Source: Gymnodinialimonas sp. 202GB13-11
Lineage (GTDB): Bacteria; Pseudomonadota; Alphaproteobacteria; Rhodobacterales; Rhodobacteraceae
Direction of reading: 5' to 3'
Length of the DNA stretch: 64,000 nt
NCBI RefSeq assembly: GCF_040932485.1
Contig: NZ_JBFRBH010000001.1
Location: 1,860,001 to 1,924,000, forward strand
Shown: positions 55,760 to 64,000 of the stretch, in pieces
Position numbering within the stretch: position 1 is the stretch's first letter
How the letters are laid out: each line of letters begins with the position of its first letter
Notes under the pieces: model-generated
What the model saw: the letters and a program-made list of their open reading frames with translations, nothing else
Told to the model about the DNA's origin: nothing
The model's database searches: none
Translations under genes and position numbers: made by a program

Positions 55760-56650
55760 TCAGCGCCCCAGAAACCGTCCGATCTCCGCCAACAGCGCTT
55801 CCGGCACCTCCTCCGGGATCGCATGACCGCAGTCCAGCGCCACGCCAGTCACATCCCGCGCCTTCTCGCGCCAAGTCGCAGCTACGTCATAGGTCCGCCC
55901 GACGACACCGCGCGACCCCCAGATGGCCCAAAGCGGGCACTCCATCCGCGCCTCAGCATCTGCCCGGTCATGCTCCAGATCAATGCTCGCTGCCGCCCGG
56001 TAATCCTCGCAAATCGCATGGATCGTGGCCGGGTCGCGGTAGGTCCGCAGGTACTCCGCTATCACATCTTCGTTGACCGCACCCGCAACCTTCACCTGCC
56101 CATCCACATGTCTGCGCAGAAAATATTCCGGGTCCGCCCCGATCATCCGTTCCGGCAAATCAAACGGCTGGATCAGGAAGAACCACCAGAAATAGTCCCG
56201 CGCGAAATTCATGTCCGTGCGCTCATACATCGTCAGCGTCGGCGCGATATCCAGCACCATCACCCGTTCGACCACCTGCGGATGATCCAGCGCCATCCGA
56301 TGCGCCACACGGCCCCCGCGATCATGGCCGATCACCGAAAATCGCTCATGCCCCAGCGCCGCCATCAACGACACATTGTCCGCCGCTATCACCCGCTTCG
56401 AATAGCCCGCGTGATCCGTGCCCCCGTCCGGCTTGCCGCTATCCCCATAACCCCGCAAATCCGGCGCCACGACGGTGTAGCCCATCGCCACCAACGCAGG
56501 CGCCACCTTGCGCCAGACCACATGGGTCTGCGGGTGCCCGTGCAGCAGCAAAACCGCAGGCCCCTCGCCCGCCACCGCCACGCACAGCTCCACACCCGGC
56601 ACCGCCACCCGGCGCAGCGCGAACCCCTCCAGAAAGGCTGAGGCGCTCAC
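55760..56650 (-). CDS. Alpha/beta hydrolase of the haloacetate (fluoroacetate) dehalogenase type
   Basis: A 296-residue hydrolase. From the GTG start at 56650 the catalytic aspartate is D110 in GHDRGGRV, with R111 and R114 for the carboxylate, D134 as the acid, and H276 in GHAIPEE. This numbering is the same as in the fluoroacetate dehalogenase of Rhodopseudomonas up to D134. The halide-pocket histidine 155 is replaced by tryptophan (FWWFF, W155-W156). So a dehalogenase or epoxide-hydrolase-type activity is likely but defluorination is doubtful. The GTGA start overlaps the end of the dehydrogenase gene by four bases. Confidence 0.82.
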   Translation of the reverse strand: MSASAFLEGFALRRVAVPGVELCVAVAGEGPAVLLLHGHPQTHVVWRKVAPALVAMGYTVVAPDLRGYGDSGKPDGGTDHAGYSKRVIAADNVSLMAALGHERFSVIGHDRGGRVAHRMALDHPQVVERVMVLDIAPTLTMYERTDMNFARDYFWWFFLIQPFDLPERMIGADPEYFLRRHVDGQVKVAGAVNEDVIAEYLRTYRDPATIHAICEDYRAAASIDLEHDRADAEARMECPLWAIWGSRGVVGRTYDVAATWREKARDVTGVALDCGHAIPEEVPEALLAEIGRFLGR

Positions 56651-57723
56651 CCCTCCGCCACCGCATCGGCAATCGCAGCGCCGCACGTCACCGTGTCCGC
56701 CGGTCCGCCCAGATCGCCCGTCCGCAACGCCTCCTCCGCCAGCACACGCTCAATCGCCGTCACAATCGCGGCCCCAGCCTCCGGCGCGCCCAAATGCTCC
56801 AGCATCATCGCCGCCGCCCAGATCTGGCCCACCGGGTTCGCCACGCCCTTGCCCGCAATGTCAGGGGCGGAGCCATGGACCGGCTCGAACAGCGACGGAA
56901 ACAGTCCCTCGGGGTTGATATTGCCCGACGGTGCAATCCCAATCGTGCCCGTGCAGGCAGGGCCAAGGTCCGACAGAATGTCGCCAAACAGGTTCGACGC
57001 CACGACCACATCAAACCAATCCGGGTGCAACACGAACTGAGCCGTCAGGATGTCGATATGGTATTTGTCGACGCGGATATCGGGGTATTCCCCGGCCATC
57101 TCCTCAACCCGCTCATCCCAATAGGGCATGGTAATCGAAATGCCGTTGGATTTCGTGGCCGAGGTCAGATGTCCACCGCGTTTCGCCGCCAATTCAAAGG
57201 CATAGCGCAGGATGCGATCCACGCCGGTGCGTGTCATCACCGTCTCTTGTATAACAACTTCCCGTTCCGTCCCGGGGAACATCCGCCCCCCGATCGACGA
57301 ATACTCCCCTTCCGTATTCTCCCGCACGATCATCATGTCGATCTCTCCGGGCTCCCTGCCTGCCAGCGGCAAGGGCACCCCCGGCATCGCGCGGGCGGGC
57401 CGCAAGCTGACATATTGATCGAACTCCCGCCGGAACTGCAGCAACGAGCCCCAGAGTGAGACGTGATCCGGCACCGTTTCGGGCCAGCCTACCGCTCCGA
57501 AAAACAGCGCATCCGAGCCTGCCAGCCGCTCTTTCCAGTCCCCCGGCATCATTTCACCATGGGCCGCGTAGTAGTCACAGGACGCGAAATCGTGGTCCCT
57601 GAAATCAAACCCAAGATCAAAGCGTTTCGCCGCAGCTTCCAGCACGCGCACACCTTCCGGCACCACTTCCTTGCCGATCCCGTCGCCGGGGATCACATCG
57701 ATTTTCCAAGCATTCTTCGCCAT
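56647..57723 (-). CDS. Tartrate dehydrogenase / D-malate dehydrogenase (decarboxylating)
   Basis: A 358-residue member of the isocitrate/isopropylmalate dehydrogenase family, of the TtuC/YeaU type. Blocks: IDVIPGDGIGKEVVPEGVRVL at the front, IVRENTEGEYSSIGGRMFPG (substrate loop), TKSNGISITMPYWDERV with the catalytic Lys/Tyr region, ASNLFGDILSDLGP, and EPVHGSAPDIAGKGVANP. It acts on D-malate or tartrate with NAD. It is coupled to the downstream dehalogenase-like gene. The start at 57723 removes an Arg/Trp-rich out-of-family extension. Confidence 0.9.
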   Translation of the reverse strand: MAKNAWKIDVIPGDGIGKEVVPEGVRVLEAAAKRFDLGFDFRDHDFASCDYYAAHGEMMPGDWKERLAGSDALFFGAVGWPETVPDHVSLWGSLLQFRREFDQYVSLRPARAMPGVPLPLAGREPGEIDMMIVRENTEGEYSSIGGRMFPGTEREVVIQETVMTRTGVDRILRYAFELAAKRGGHLTSATKSNGISITMPYWDERVEEMAGEYPDIRVDKYHIDILTAQFVLHPDWFDVVVASNLFGDILSDLGPACTGTIGIAPSGNINPEGLFPSLFEPVHGSAPDIAGKGVANPVGQIWAAAMMLEHLGAPEAGAAIVTAIERVLAEEALRTGDLGGPADTVTCGAAIADAVAEG

Positions 57724-57784
57724 GCGCGCACCCTCCCGTAATCGCCTATTCCTACCCCGCCGACTGGCCAAAGCCCAGAACGGC

Positions 57785-58987
57785 TCAGGCCCTAACCGCC
57801 GCCTGCCGATCCAGCGCCAGCAGCACCAGGGCCAGGCAAACGACCGCTCCCGCCCCCAGCGCCAGGATCGTCCAGCCCAACCCCGCCACAACCGCCCCCG
57901 CCGCGAACGACGCAAGCGTCGAAGCCAGCGCGATACAGGTGTCGTTGATGCCCTGCACCGCCGCCTTTTCCTCGTCGGCTAACGCATCGGCCAAAAGCGC
58001 CGTCGCCCCGATGAAGCCGAAATTCCACCCCACGCCCAGCACCATCAACGCGCCGTAGAAATGCACGGCCTCGATCCCGCTTGCGGCAAACCCCGCCGCT
58101 GCCACGATGATCACAAGGCCACTCACCGCGATCCGCTGCGCCCCGAAGCGCTGGATCAGGAAGCCAGTGAAGAAACTCGGTGCGAACATCGCCACGATAT
58201 GCCAGCGGATCACGTCACTCGCCGTGACATCGCTGAACCCGCAGGCGATCATCGCAATCGGTGTCGGCACCATCAAAAACGCCATGATCCCCTGCGACAC
58301 AGCGCCAATCCCCACTGCGCGCCGCACCGGCCCACGCTGCAACGCGGCCAGCGCCGAAAACCGCCCCGCCGTCACCGGCGCGCGCTCCGGCAAGGGGATA
58401 TTGACCGCCAGAAGCGGCACCAAACCCACCAGCGCCACCAGCCCGATCACGCCATACGCCCCCGCAAACGGCACCGGGGCCAGGGCATCGCGCGCCACGA
58501 TGAACAATTGCGGCCCCACCAGCGCCGCCACCAGAAGTGAGGTCAGCATCAGAGAGATCGCCACCGGACGCAGCGGGGCGGCCACAACCTCTCCGGCGGC
58601 AAAGCGGAAGTATTGGAAGGCCGACCACCCCGCCCCCATCAGGAAATGCGCCGCACACAGCAGCGCGAAATTGTCGATATAAAGCGCCAGCACCGCGGCC
58701 ACGGCTCCGACCAGCGTCAGCACACCGCCCAGCGCAAACCCCGCGCGCCGCCCGATCCGTCCCATCAGGATCGAGATCGGCGCCGCCGCCAACAGCCCGG
58801 CCAAAGTCTGGACCGAAGCCGGAAGCGTCGCCAGAACCGGCAACGGAGCCAACATCAACCCCGCCAACGCGCCGAGGATCATCTGGATCGGGAAGGCGGA
58901 CCCGAGGATCGTATTGGCCGCAATCAGCCCCGCGAAGTTGCGGTTTTTCAGGATGGAAAGAACGGACACATGGCCCCCGTGACGCAT
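57785..58987 (-). CDS. Major facilitator superfamily transporter
   Basis: A 400-residue membrane protein with twelve predicted helices in two halves, a charged loop GRIGRRAGF after helix 2 and a soluble central loop around residue 205. It is on the strand of the dehydrogenase and dehalogenase genes and begins 61 bases upstream of them, so it could bring their substrate into the cell. The start is ATG at 58987 or GTG at 58969. The substrate is not predictable. Confidence 0.84.
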   Translation of the reverse strand: MRHGGHVSVLSILKNRNFAGLIAANTILGSAFPIQMILGALAGLMLAPLPVLATLPASVQTLAGLLAAAPISILMGRIGRRAGFALGGVLTLVGAVAAVLALYIDNFALLCAAHFLMGAGWSAFQYFRFAAGEVVAAPLRPVAISLMLTSLLVAALVGPQLFIVARDALAPVPFAGAYGVIGLVALVGLVPLLAVNIPLPERAPVTAGRFSALAALQRGPVRRAVGIGAVSQGIMAFLMVPTPIAMIACGFSDVTASDVIRWHIVAMFAPSFFTGFLIQRFGAQRIAVSGLVIIVAAAGFAASGIEAVHFYGALMVLGVGWNFGFIGATALLADALADEEKAAVQGINDTCIALASTLASFAAGAVVAGLGWTILALGAGAVVCLALVLLALDRQAAVRA

Positions 58988-59037
58988 CGGCCACTCAGAT
59001 CATAGCTTGCGCGCGCCCCGCGTCACGGCCGTTTGTG

Positions 59038-59712
59038 TCAATCGCTGTCCGGTGGCGTGGCGTCTGCGGCCAGCGCGCGCGCCCAACTCAGAGCCAGGCC
59101 AACTGCACCAGACAGTGCGACCGACACCAGCATCGCCGGTCCGACCACGTTCAACCATGTGTAGTAATGCCCGCCCCGTGCCTCCGCGAAACTGGCGATG
59201 GCCGTCGGTGGCAACACGACAGACACGGCTGCGAAGATCACCATGACAGACGTCACGATCGCCAGAACGCTCCACCAAGGCCCCGATGCCAAGCGCAGTG
59301 GCGTTTCAGACACTACGACCGGCACACGCAGGTAACTCAATCCCGGCAACACCAGCGCCAGCACCACCATCAGGCCGACAAGCACCGGCGCAGCGCCCCC
59401 TCCCGGCGCACGGTTCACCCCGTTCAGCACAACCAGCCAGAGTGTGAACATGCCCCCAAGGATCACGAACGCGCCGAAAAGGCTCCGCGTCCACTGGGAC
59501 GCGCGCGGCAAGGGCCGCGCCGTCGCCAATAGCGTCACAACCAGTGCCAGAAGACTTGGCGCGACCATCCACCCGATCACCGCCAACGCCAGCTCCGGCA
59601 CCGAGCGTGCGTAGAAGAACTGATCCGTCACGTCGAAGGGCAGTCGCACCATCGCCACAAGGACGAGGACCGACAGGATCAGCCAAATCCCAAACGCAAT
59701 CGCGTAGCGCAT
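59038..59712 (-). CDS. Multi-pass membrane protein of unknown function
   Basis: A 224-residue protein, started at 59712 (MRYAIAFGIWLILSVLVLVAMV), with about six predicted helices and a polar loop around residue 140. No family recognised. It is divergent from fosA, 104 bases apart, and its end lies 50 bases upstream of the MFS gene. Confidence 0.6.
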   Translation of the reverse strand: MRYAIAFGIWLILSVLVLVAMVRLPFDVTDQFFYARSVPELALAVIGWMVAPSLLALVVTLLATARPLPRASQWTRSLFGAFVILGGMFTLWLVVLNGVNRAPGGGAAPVLVGLMVVLALVLPGLSYLRVPVVVSETPLRLASGPWWSVLAIVTSVMVIFAAVSVVLPPTAIASFAEARGGHYYTWLNVVGPAMLVSVALSGAVGLALSWARALAADATPPDSD

Positions 59713-59816
59713 CCTCTGCCCTTTCTCCGAACCGTCACCCGTATCCAGCAGCCGCCACCGATCCGCAATCGCCTTATCGCCTTGACCACCCCCGCGCGCT
59801 CCCCTTCTCTGCAAGC

Positions 59817-60221
59817 ATGGGTATCACCGGCCTCAATCACATCACCCTCGCCGTCTCCGACCTCGCCCGGTCGGTGGCCTTCTACACCGACGTCCTCGGC
59901 GCGGTTCAACGCACCGCCAGCGCCCGTTCCGCCTATCTTGAGCTCGGCCCGATCTGGCTTTGCCTCGAGGCAACCGACGCGCTCACCCCGCGCGCCGACG
60001 ACACACATATCGCCTTTTCCTGTGCGCCCGCCGAGTTCGCGCGACTCACCGAACACATCTCAGCGCACGCTCCGCTCTGGAAGGAAAACCGATCTGAGGG
60101 CGCTTCGCTCTACTTCCTCGACCCCGATGGCCACAAGCTGGAGCTTCACCTGGGCGACCTCGCTTCGCGGCTAGCCCATTACCGCGACCACCCCGAAAAG
60201 GGTGTGCAAGTTCTGCCCTAA
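59817..60221 (+). CDS. fosA: Fosfomycin resistance glutathione transferase FosA-like
   Basis: A 134-residue vicinal-oxygen-chelate protein. Metal ligands H8, H64 and E109 match those of FosA of Pseudomonas (H7, H64, E110). The fosfomycin-binding block WKENRSEGASLYFLDPDGHKLELHLGDL includes the potassium-loop residues and K89. FosA adds glutathione to the epoxide ring of fosfomycin. The match is strong enough for the family; real resistance depends on expression. It is chromosomal, with no mobile element nearby. Confidence 0.88.
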   Translation: MGITGLNHITLAVSDLARSVAFYTDVLGAVQRTASARSAYLELGPIWLCLEATDALTPRADDTHIAFSCAPAEFARLTEHISAHAPLWKENRSEGASLYFLDPDGHKLELHLGDLASRLAHYRDHPEKGVQVLP

Positions 60222-60361
60222 GAAACACGGGCGTCAAATCGCTAAAATTTCGTTAGCGAAAATCTCCTTTCTCATACTTTTCAGCACCTTAACCTACGGT
60301 TGCAACCTCGCAACCGCACCTCTCCCTTGACCCGCCGCGCCGAAAGCCCCATCCCCGCATC

Positions 60362-61390
60362 ATGGCCTCAGGAACCCTGCATATTGACCTCACCGCCCTC
60401 ACGGCGAACTACCGCGCGCTGGCTGCGAAATCGGCGCGCGAGACGGCGGCTGTCGTCAAAGCCGACGGCTACGGCCTCGGCAGCGCGCTTGTCGCCCAGA
60501 CCCTTGCCAAAGCAGGCGCGCGCACCTTCTTCGTCGCCACGGCCGAGGAAGGCGTAACGATCCGCCAAGCCCTTGGCGCAGAGCCCACCGTCAACGTCTT
60601 CTCCGGCCATATGGACGGCGACACCGCCCTGATCCGCGACCACGCGCTGACCCCAATGCTCAACAGCCCCGAGCAGATCGCCCGACACCAGAAGGCCCTC
60701 CCGAACGCGCCCTTCGGTCTGCAACTCGACACGGGCATGAGCCGCCTCGGCCTGCAACCCGCCGACTGGGCTGAGGCCCGCGCCCACGCGGCAAACGCCA
60801 CACTACTCATGTCCCACCTCGCCTGCGCCGATGAGCCCGCGCATGCGCAGAACGGCCAGCAACTCGGCACTTTCCGCGCGCTGACTGAGGGCCTCGGCAC
60901 TCCCAAATCCCTCGCCGCGACCGGCGGCACTCTCATGGGACCTGATTACCATTTCGACATGACCCGCCCCGGCATCGGCCTCTATGGCGGCTTCCCCTTC
61001 ACCGACGCCACACCCGTCGTCCGCCTCTCCCTGCCGGTGATCCAAATTCGCGATATCGCGCCGGGCACCGCCGTCGGCTATTCCGCCACCTACGTCGCAG
61101 ACAGCCCCCGCAAGATCGCCACGCTATCCGCTGGATATGCCGACGGTCTTATCCGCGCCATGTCATCCAACGCGACGCTCTGGTATGGCGACACGCCCTG
61201 CCCCCTCGTCGGCCGCGTCTCCATGGACCTGCTCACCATCGACGTTACCGATTGCGCGGAGCCGCCAGAGGCGCTCGATATCCTCGGGCCCCATCAATCC
61301 GTCGACCAACTGGCCGAGGCCGCGGGCACCATCGGCTACGAAATCCTCACCGCCCTCGGATCGCGCTACGCCCGCAAGGTCACAGCGTGA
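60362..61390 (+). CDS. alr: Alanine racemase
   Basis: A 342-residue PLP enzyme making D-alanine for peptidoglycan. The PLP lysine is K33 in [10 protein letters not shown]; the second catalytic residue is the tyrosine in [10 protein letters not shown], with metal or substrate blocks [13 protein letters not shown] and LDTGMSRLG. The start ATG at 60362 gives the normal N-terminus. Its stop overlaps the GTG of mlaE by four bases, so translation is coupled. The 140-base gap before it is AT-rich. Confidence 0.95.
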   Translation: MASGTLHIDLTALTANYRALAAKSARETAAVVKADGYGLGSALVAQTLAKAGARTFFVATAEEGVTIRQALGAEPTVNVFSGHMDGDTALIRDHALTPMLNSPEQIARHQKALPNAPFGLQLDTGMSRLGLQPADWAEARAHAANATLLMSHLACADEPAHAQNGQQLGTFRALTEGLGTPKSLAATGGTLMGPDYHFDMTRPGIGLYGGFPFTDATPVVRLSLPVIQIRDIAPGTAVGYSATYVADSPRKIATLSAGYADGLIRAMSSNATLWYGDTPCPLVGRVSMDLLTIDVTDCAEPPEALDILGPHQSVDQLAEAAGTIGYEILTALGSRYARKVTA

Positions 61391-62169
61391 CCCTGCTCGC
61401 CCCCTTCGGTGCGCTTGGGCGGACAATCCTCTCCCTGCTGGCGAGCATCGGGCAGGTCACCCTCTTCGCCCTCTCCGCGCTCCGCCACCTCGTCACTCCG
61501 CCCCTCTATTTGCGAGAGATCGCGCAACAGTTCCTCACCATCGGCTGGCTGTCGCTCCCCGTGGTCGGCCTTACGGCACTTTTCACCGGCGGCGCCCTCG
61601 CACTGCAAATCTACGCCGGCGGCGCCCGCTTCAATGCCGAGGCCGTGGTCCCCCAGATCGTTGCCATCGGCATAACCCGCGAACTTGGCCCTGTCCTGGG
61701 TGGCCTCATGGTTGCAGGACGCGTCGCATCCGCCATCGCGGCTGAGATCGCCACGATGAAAGTGACCGAACAGATCGACGCCCTGCGCACACTCTCCACC
61801 AACCCGATGAAATACCTCACCGTCCCGCGCCTGATCGCGGCCACGCTCTCCCTGCCGCTTCTCGTGGCGGTGGGCGACAGCATCGGCATCTTCGGCGGCT
61901 ACCTCGTCTCCACCACGCGCCTGGGGTTCAACGAGGCCGCGTACCTGTCCAACACCACCGGTTTCCTTGAGACATGGGACATCACCTCGGGCCTTCTGAA
62001 AGGCGCGGCCTTTGGGTTCATCGTCGCGCTGATGGGCTGCTTCCACGGCATGAATTCCGGCCGCGGCGCGCGCGGCGTGGGCCGCGCCACTACGCAGGCC
62101 GTCGTCTCCGCCTCCATCCTCATCCTCGCCGCCAACTACCTGCTGACGGAGGCGTTCTTCTCCGCATGA
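61387..62169 (+). CDS. mlaE: MlaE-family lipid ABC transporter permease
   Basis: A 260-residue inner-membrane permease of the phospholipid transport system that keeps outer-membrane lipid asymmetry. Family blocks are [29 protein letters not shown] and LARELGP-like [26 protein letters not shown]. Five to six helices are predicted. The start GTG at 61387 overlaps the alr stop; it overlaps mlaF by four bases. No MlaD (MCE) gene follows directly. Confidence 0.92.
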   Translation: MTLLAPFGALGRTILSLLASIGQVTLFALSALRHLVTPPLYLREIAQQFLTIGWLSLPVVGLTALFTGGALALQIYAGGARFNAEAVVPQIVAIGITRELGPVLGGLMVAGRVASAIAAEIATMKVTEQIDALRTLSTNPMKYLTVPRLIAATLSLPLLVAVGDSIGIFGGYLVSTTRLGFNEAAYLSNTTGFLETWDITSGLLKGAAFGFIVALMGCFHGMNSGRGARGVGRATTQAVVSASILILAANYLLTEAFFSA

Positions 62170-62915
62170 CCGACGCCGCCAAGATCAGCCTCAAAGACCT
62201 GACCAAAAGCTTCGGCCAGAAGCATGTCCTAAAGGGCATCACCCTCGATGTGGCCAAAGGCGAAAGCCTCGTGGTTATCGGCGGCTCGGGCACCGGCAAA
62301 TCGGTGCTTCTGAAATGTATCCTCGGTCTGATCAAACCCGATGCGGGTACCATCATGATCGACGGCAAACCGGCCTCCGACACGGCGCTCGAAAGCTTCG
62401 GGATGCTCTTCCAAGGCGCCGCCCTATTCGACTCCATGCCCGTCTGGCAAAACGTCGCCTTCCGCCTTCTGCGCGGCCCCGGCAAGCGCCCCCGCAAGGA
62501 GGCGCGTGAGATTGCCATCACCAAGCTGGGGCGCGTGGGCCTACCGTCAGAAACCGCCGACCTCTACCCGTCCGAGCTGTCGGGCGGCATGCAAAAACGC
62601 GCAGGGCTCGCCCGCGCCATCGCCGCCGACCCTGAGATCATCTTTTTTGATGAACCCACCACCGGCCTTGACCCGATCATGTCCGGCGTCATCAACGACC
62701 TGATCCGCGAAATCGTGTCCGAGATGGGGGCCACGACCATCACCATCACCCATGACATGTCATCTGTGCGCGCCATCGCCAGTACGGTTGCCATGCTCCA
62801 CGCGGGCCATATCCAGTGGCACGGCCCCGCCACCGACCTCGATACGGCCCAAGACCCACATTTGCGCCAATTCATCTCCGGCTCTGCAACTGGCCCGATT
62901 GAGACCTTACGTTAA
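62166..62915 (+). CDS. mlaF: MlaF-family lipid ABC transporter ATP-binding protein
   Basis: A 249-residue ATPase partner of MlaE. Walker A is GGSGTGKS (39-46), the signature is LSGGMQKR, Walker B is IIFFDEPTTGLDP, and the switch histidine is in ITITHDM. Q-loop is MLFQGAALFDSM. It is coupled to mlaE by an ATGA overlap, and the next gene starts four bases after its stop. Together with mlaE it forms the core of a lipid transporter. Confidence 0.95.
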   Translation: MTDAAKISLKDLTKSFGQKHVLKGITLDVAKGESLVVIGGSGTGKSVLLKCILGLIKPDAGTIMIDGKPASDTALESFGMLFQGAALFDSMPVWQNVAFRLLRGPGKRPRKEAREIAITKLGRVGLPSETADLYPSELSGGMQKRAGLARAIAADPEIIFFDEPTTGLDPIMSGVINDLIREIVSEMGATTITITHDMSSVRAIASTVAMLHAGHIQWHGPATDLDTAQDPHLRQFISGSATGPIETLR

Positions 62916-62919
62916 GCCA

Positions 62920-63351
62920 ATGGATCAATTCGCCAACATCCCGCCCGAAGACATTCCCCTGAACTTCAGCGCCTTCACCTGGGCGATGATCTTCCTCGGC
63001 GCCGCCACCATGCGCGTCTTGCCCGCGCTCATGGCGCTCGGGGCGATCCTGAAACTGCGCGCCTTCCCAGAGCTTCGGTCGCTCCACGTTCTGCTACTGA
63101 TCGAGCTTGCCTTCATCGCAGCGCTTGCCTTGGCCGAGACATTCTCACTCGTCCCCGGCAGCTTCCGCGTCACTGGCATCTGGTCATTCCTCTGGGTCTT
63201 CGCCATCGCCTGGGCCGTCGTCACATGGATCCGCTCGGCGATCAAAACCGGCCTGCGCCCCCGCTGGATCGACACCGCGACACTAGTTTGCGCAGCTCTT
63301 TTGGTCTTCTCGCTGAGCGCCGCCATCCTACCGGACATGCTCACCCGATGA
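62920..63351 (+). CDS. Small membrane protein downstream of mlaF
   Basis: A 143-residue protein with four predicted helices (about 17-42, 53-75, 86-108, 120-138). It begins four bases after the mlaF stop and its own stop overlaps the next gene by four bases. I recognise no family. The unbroken coupling from alr through mlaEF suggests that it helps the transporter or the envelope. Confidence 0.65.
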   Translation: MDQFANIPPEDIPLNFSAFTWAMIFLGAATMRVLPALMALGAILKLRAFPELRSLHVLLLIELAFIAALALAETFSLVPGSFRVTGIWSFLWVFAIAWAVVTWIRSAIKTGLRPRWIDTATLVCAALLVFSLSAAILPDMLTR

Positions 63352-63719
63352 GCCCAATCGCGCTGATCGAGGCCACGGCGACGGCGCTCTGGGTCTACGC
63401 CGCGCTCACCTTCGCCCATTGGGCCCTCCGCGCCGCCCGCCTTGACCGCCGCCAGCACATCGCCGCCGCGACCGACCTGCTCGGTCATTTGGTCCCAGCT
63501 ATGATCCTTTTGGTTTTAACGGTGTTGGCAGGTGCCCTCATAGGCCTGCCCTCGGTGGTGGCTTTCATCGCCCTGCTCTTTCCCGCCGGTCTTGCGTACG
63601 GCGCGCACATGGCGCTCCACGATATGGAGCCACCGCCGAGCCGGCCGCATCTCATCAGCCGACTCTTTATGACCATCGTTCTTGCCGTGCTGATCATCTT
63701 CACCCGCCAAGTCCGCTGA
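63348..63719 (+). CDS. Small membrane protein, second in the mlaF tail
   Basis: A 123-residue protein with three or four helices (about 3-26, 45-65, 66-84, 103-120) and a short basic loop. Coupled to the preceding ORF by ATGA. No family recognised. A hairpin and repeat region follow its stop, so it is probably the last gene of the alr-mlaEF transcript. Confidence 0.65.
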   Translation: MSPIALIEATATALWVYAALTFAHWALRAARLDRRQHIAAATDLLGHLVPAMILLVLTVLAGALIGLPSVVAFIALLFPAGLAYGAHMALHDMEPPPSRPHLISRLFMTIVLAVLIIFTRQVR

Positions 63720-63727
63720 CCCACCCC

Positions 63728-63777
63728 TCTTCGTTCTCGAATTATGCTTGGGGGTCTGGGGGGCAACGCCCCCCGGA
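63728..63777. repeat. Intergenic repeat with strong GC hairpin
   Basis: CTCTTCGTTCTCGAATTATG, similar to 13421-13441, leads to a hairpin GGGGGGC-AAC-GCCCCCC at 63758-63774, extended by CT/GG. It follows the last coupled membrane gene by 35 bases and may end that transcript. The rest of the 207-base gap up to 63926 is GC-rich with GGGCAAC/GCCCGC and similar repeats, no gene. Confidence 0.6.
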
Positions 63778-63926
63778 CCTGAGCCAAAGCCGCCCCCGGC
63801 GGCGACGCGAGGCGAAAGGCGTGCGGGCAACGCCCGCTCCTTTTGACAAAAGGGACCAAACCTTCCCCCTTGCGCCAACCGGCCTGACGCCCAAGATCGA
63901 AATGGCAACACATTCGAAGGCCCGCC

Positions 63927-64000
63927 ATGCACAAAGCCCTCATCGCAGCAAATCTTTGCCTGCTGGTGCTGTTCCCAGTGTCGTGGTTCGCGCCACTCAT
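63927..64000 (+). CDS. PqiA-like membrane protein (N-terminal part; runs off the window)
   Basis: Only 24 complete codons are seen, starting MHKALIAANLCLLVLFPVSW, then FAPL. This is a single hydrophobic helix with the pattern that opens PqiA-family proteins (paraquat-inducible, partners of MCE proteins) in Rhodobacterales. The gene leaves the window, so the assignment is tentative. If right, an MCE-domain pqiB gene should follow and could serve MlaEF. Confidence 0.4.
   Translation, partial: MHKALIAANLCLLVLFPVSWFAPL

Overview
The window looks like chromosomal DNA of a marine alphaproteobacterium of the order Rhodobacterales (Roseobacter group). Reasons: the DMSP lyase DddP, an ornithine-lipid acyltransferase (OlsB), a form II cox (carbon monoxide dehydrogenase-like) cluster, a cysG-DUF2849-sulfite reductase-cysH-DUF934-fpr sulfur cluster, a Fur/Mur-type regulator without CxxC, high GC content, and protein sequences typical of that group. 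The genus cannot be fixed from sequence reading alone. I see no insertion sequence, integrase, prophage, CRISPR array, rRNA or replication origin. There is one tRNA, tRNA-Pro(GGG).

Layout. 1-8.7 kb: translation termination (prfA, prmC) running into a truncated DUF4167 gene, a nucleoside hydrolase, two small exported or membrane proteins, SelO, two EamA-type exporters flanking a Fur-family regulator. 8.7-16 kb: enolase, a YqiJ/flotillin/cupin operon behind a palindromic operator-like site, anmK and tyrS. 16-23 kb: a FemAB/GNAT-like protein, olsB, bamE, then the lipid/ribosome block DUF177-rpmF-plsX-fabH-ihfA-merR-tRNA-Pro. 23-29 kb: a two-domain dCTP deaminase, a DUF3445 haem oxygenase-like gene divergent from dddP, an EEP-family phosphatase/nuclease, an alpha/beta hydrolase-OsmC fusion and an Lrp/AsnC regulator. 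29-35 kb: assimilatory sulfate reduction. 35-37.5 kb: a membrane-anchored Glu/Ala-rich helical protein, infC with an AUA start codon, a porin-like fragment and a sugar O-acetyltransferase.

37.5-48.5 kb is the cox region. All its genes are on the minus strand (coxD, a secreted Cys-repeat protein, coxE, an XdhC-like gene, a molybdopterin-binding gene, coxS, a 69-codon ORF, coxL, coxM). A plus-strand ArsR-SRPBCC-DUF899 cassette splits it. CoxL carries the form II signature AYRGAGR, so CO oxidation is not assured.

48.5-64 kb: small exported proteins, a Tat-exported cyclase with an AhpD-like partner, LprI-like protein, pyrimidine synthesis (pyrC, pyrE), dnaB, a dehalogenase-like hydrolase translationally coupled to a tartrate/D-malate dehydrogenase, an MFS transporter, fosA, alr, then mlaE-mlaF and two small membrane proteins leading to the start of a pqiA-like gene. 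The last set suggests an envelope-lipid transport locus continuing beyond the window.

The most interesting items are the form II cox locus with its two unexplained insert ORFs, the Glu/Ala hendecad protein, the AUA start of infC, the dehalogenase-like enzyme with an altered halide pocket, the mlaEF-pqiA association, and a family of intergenic palindromic repeats.
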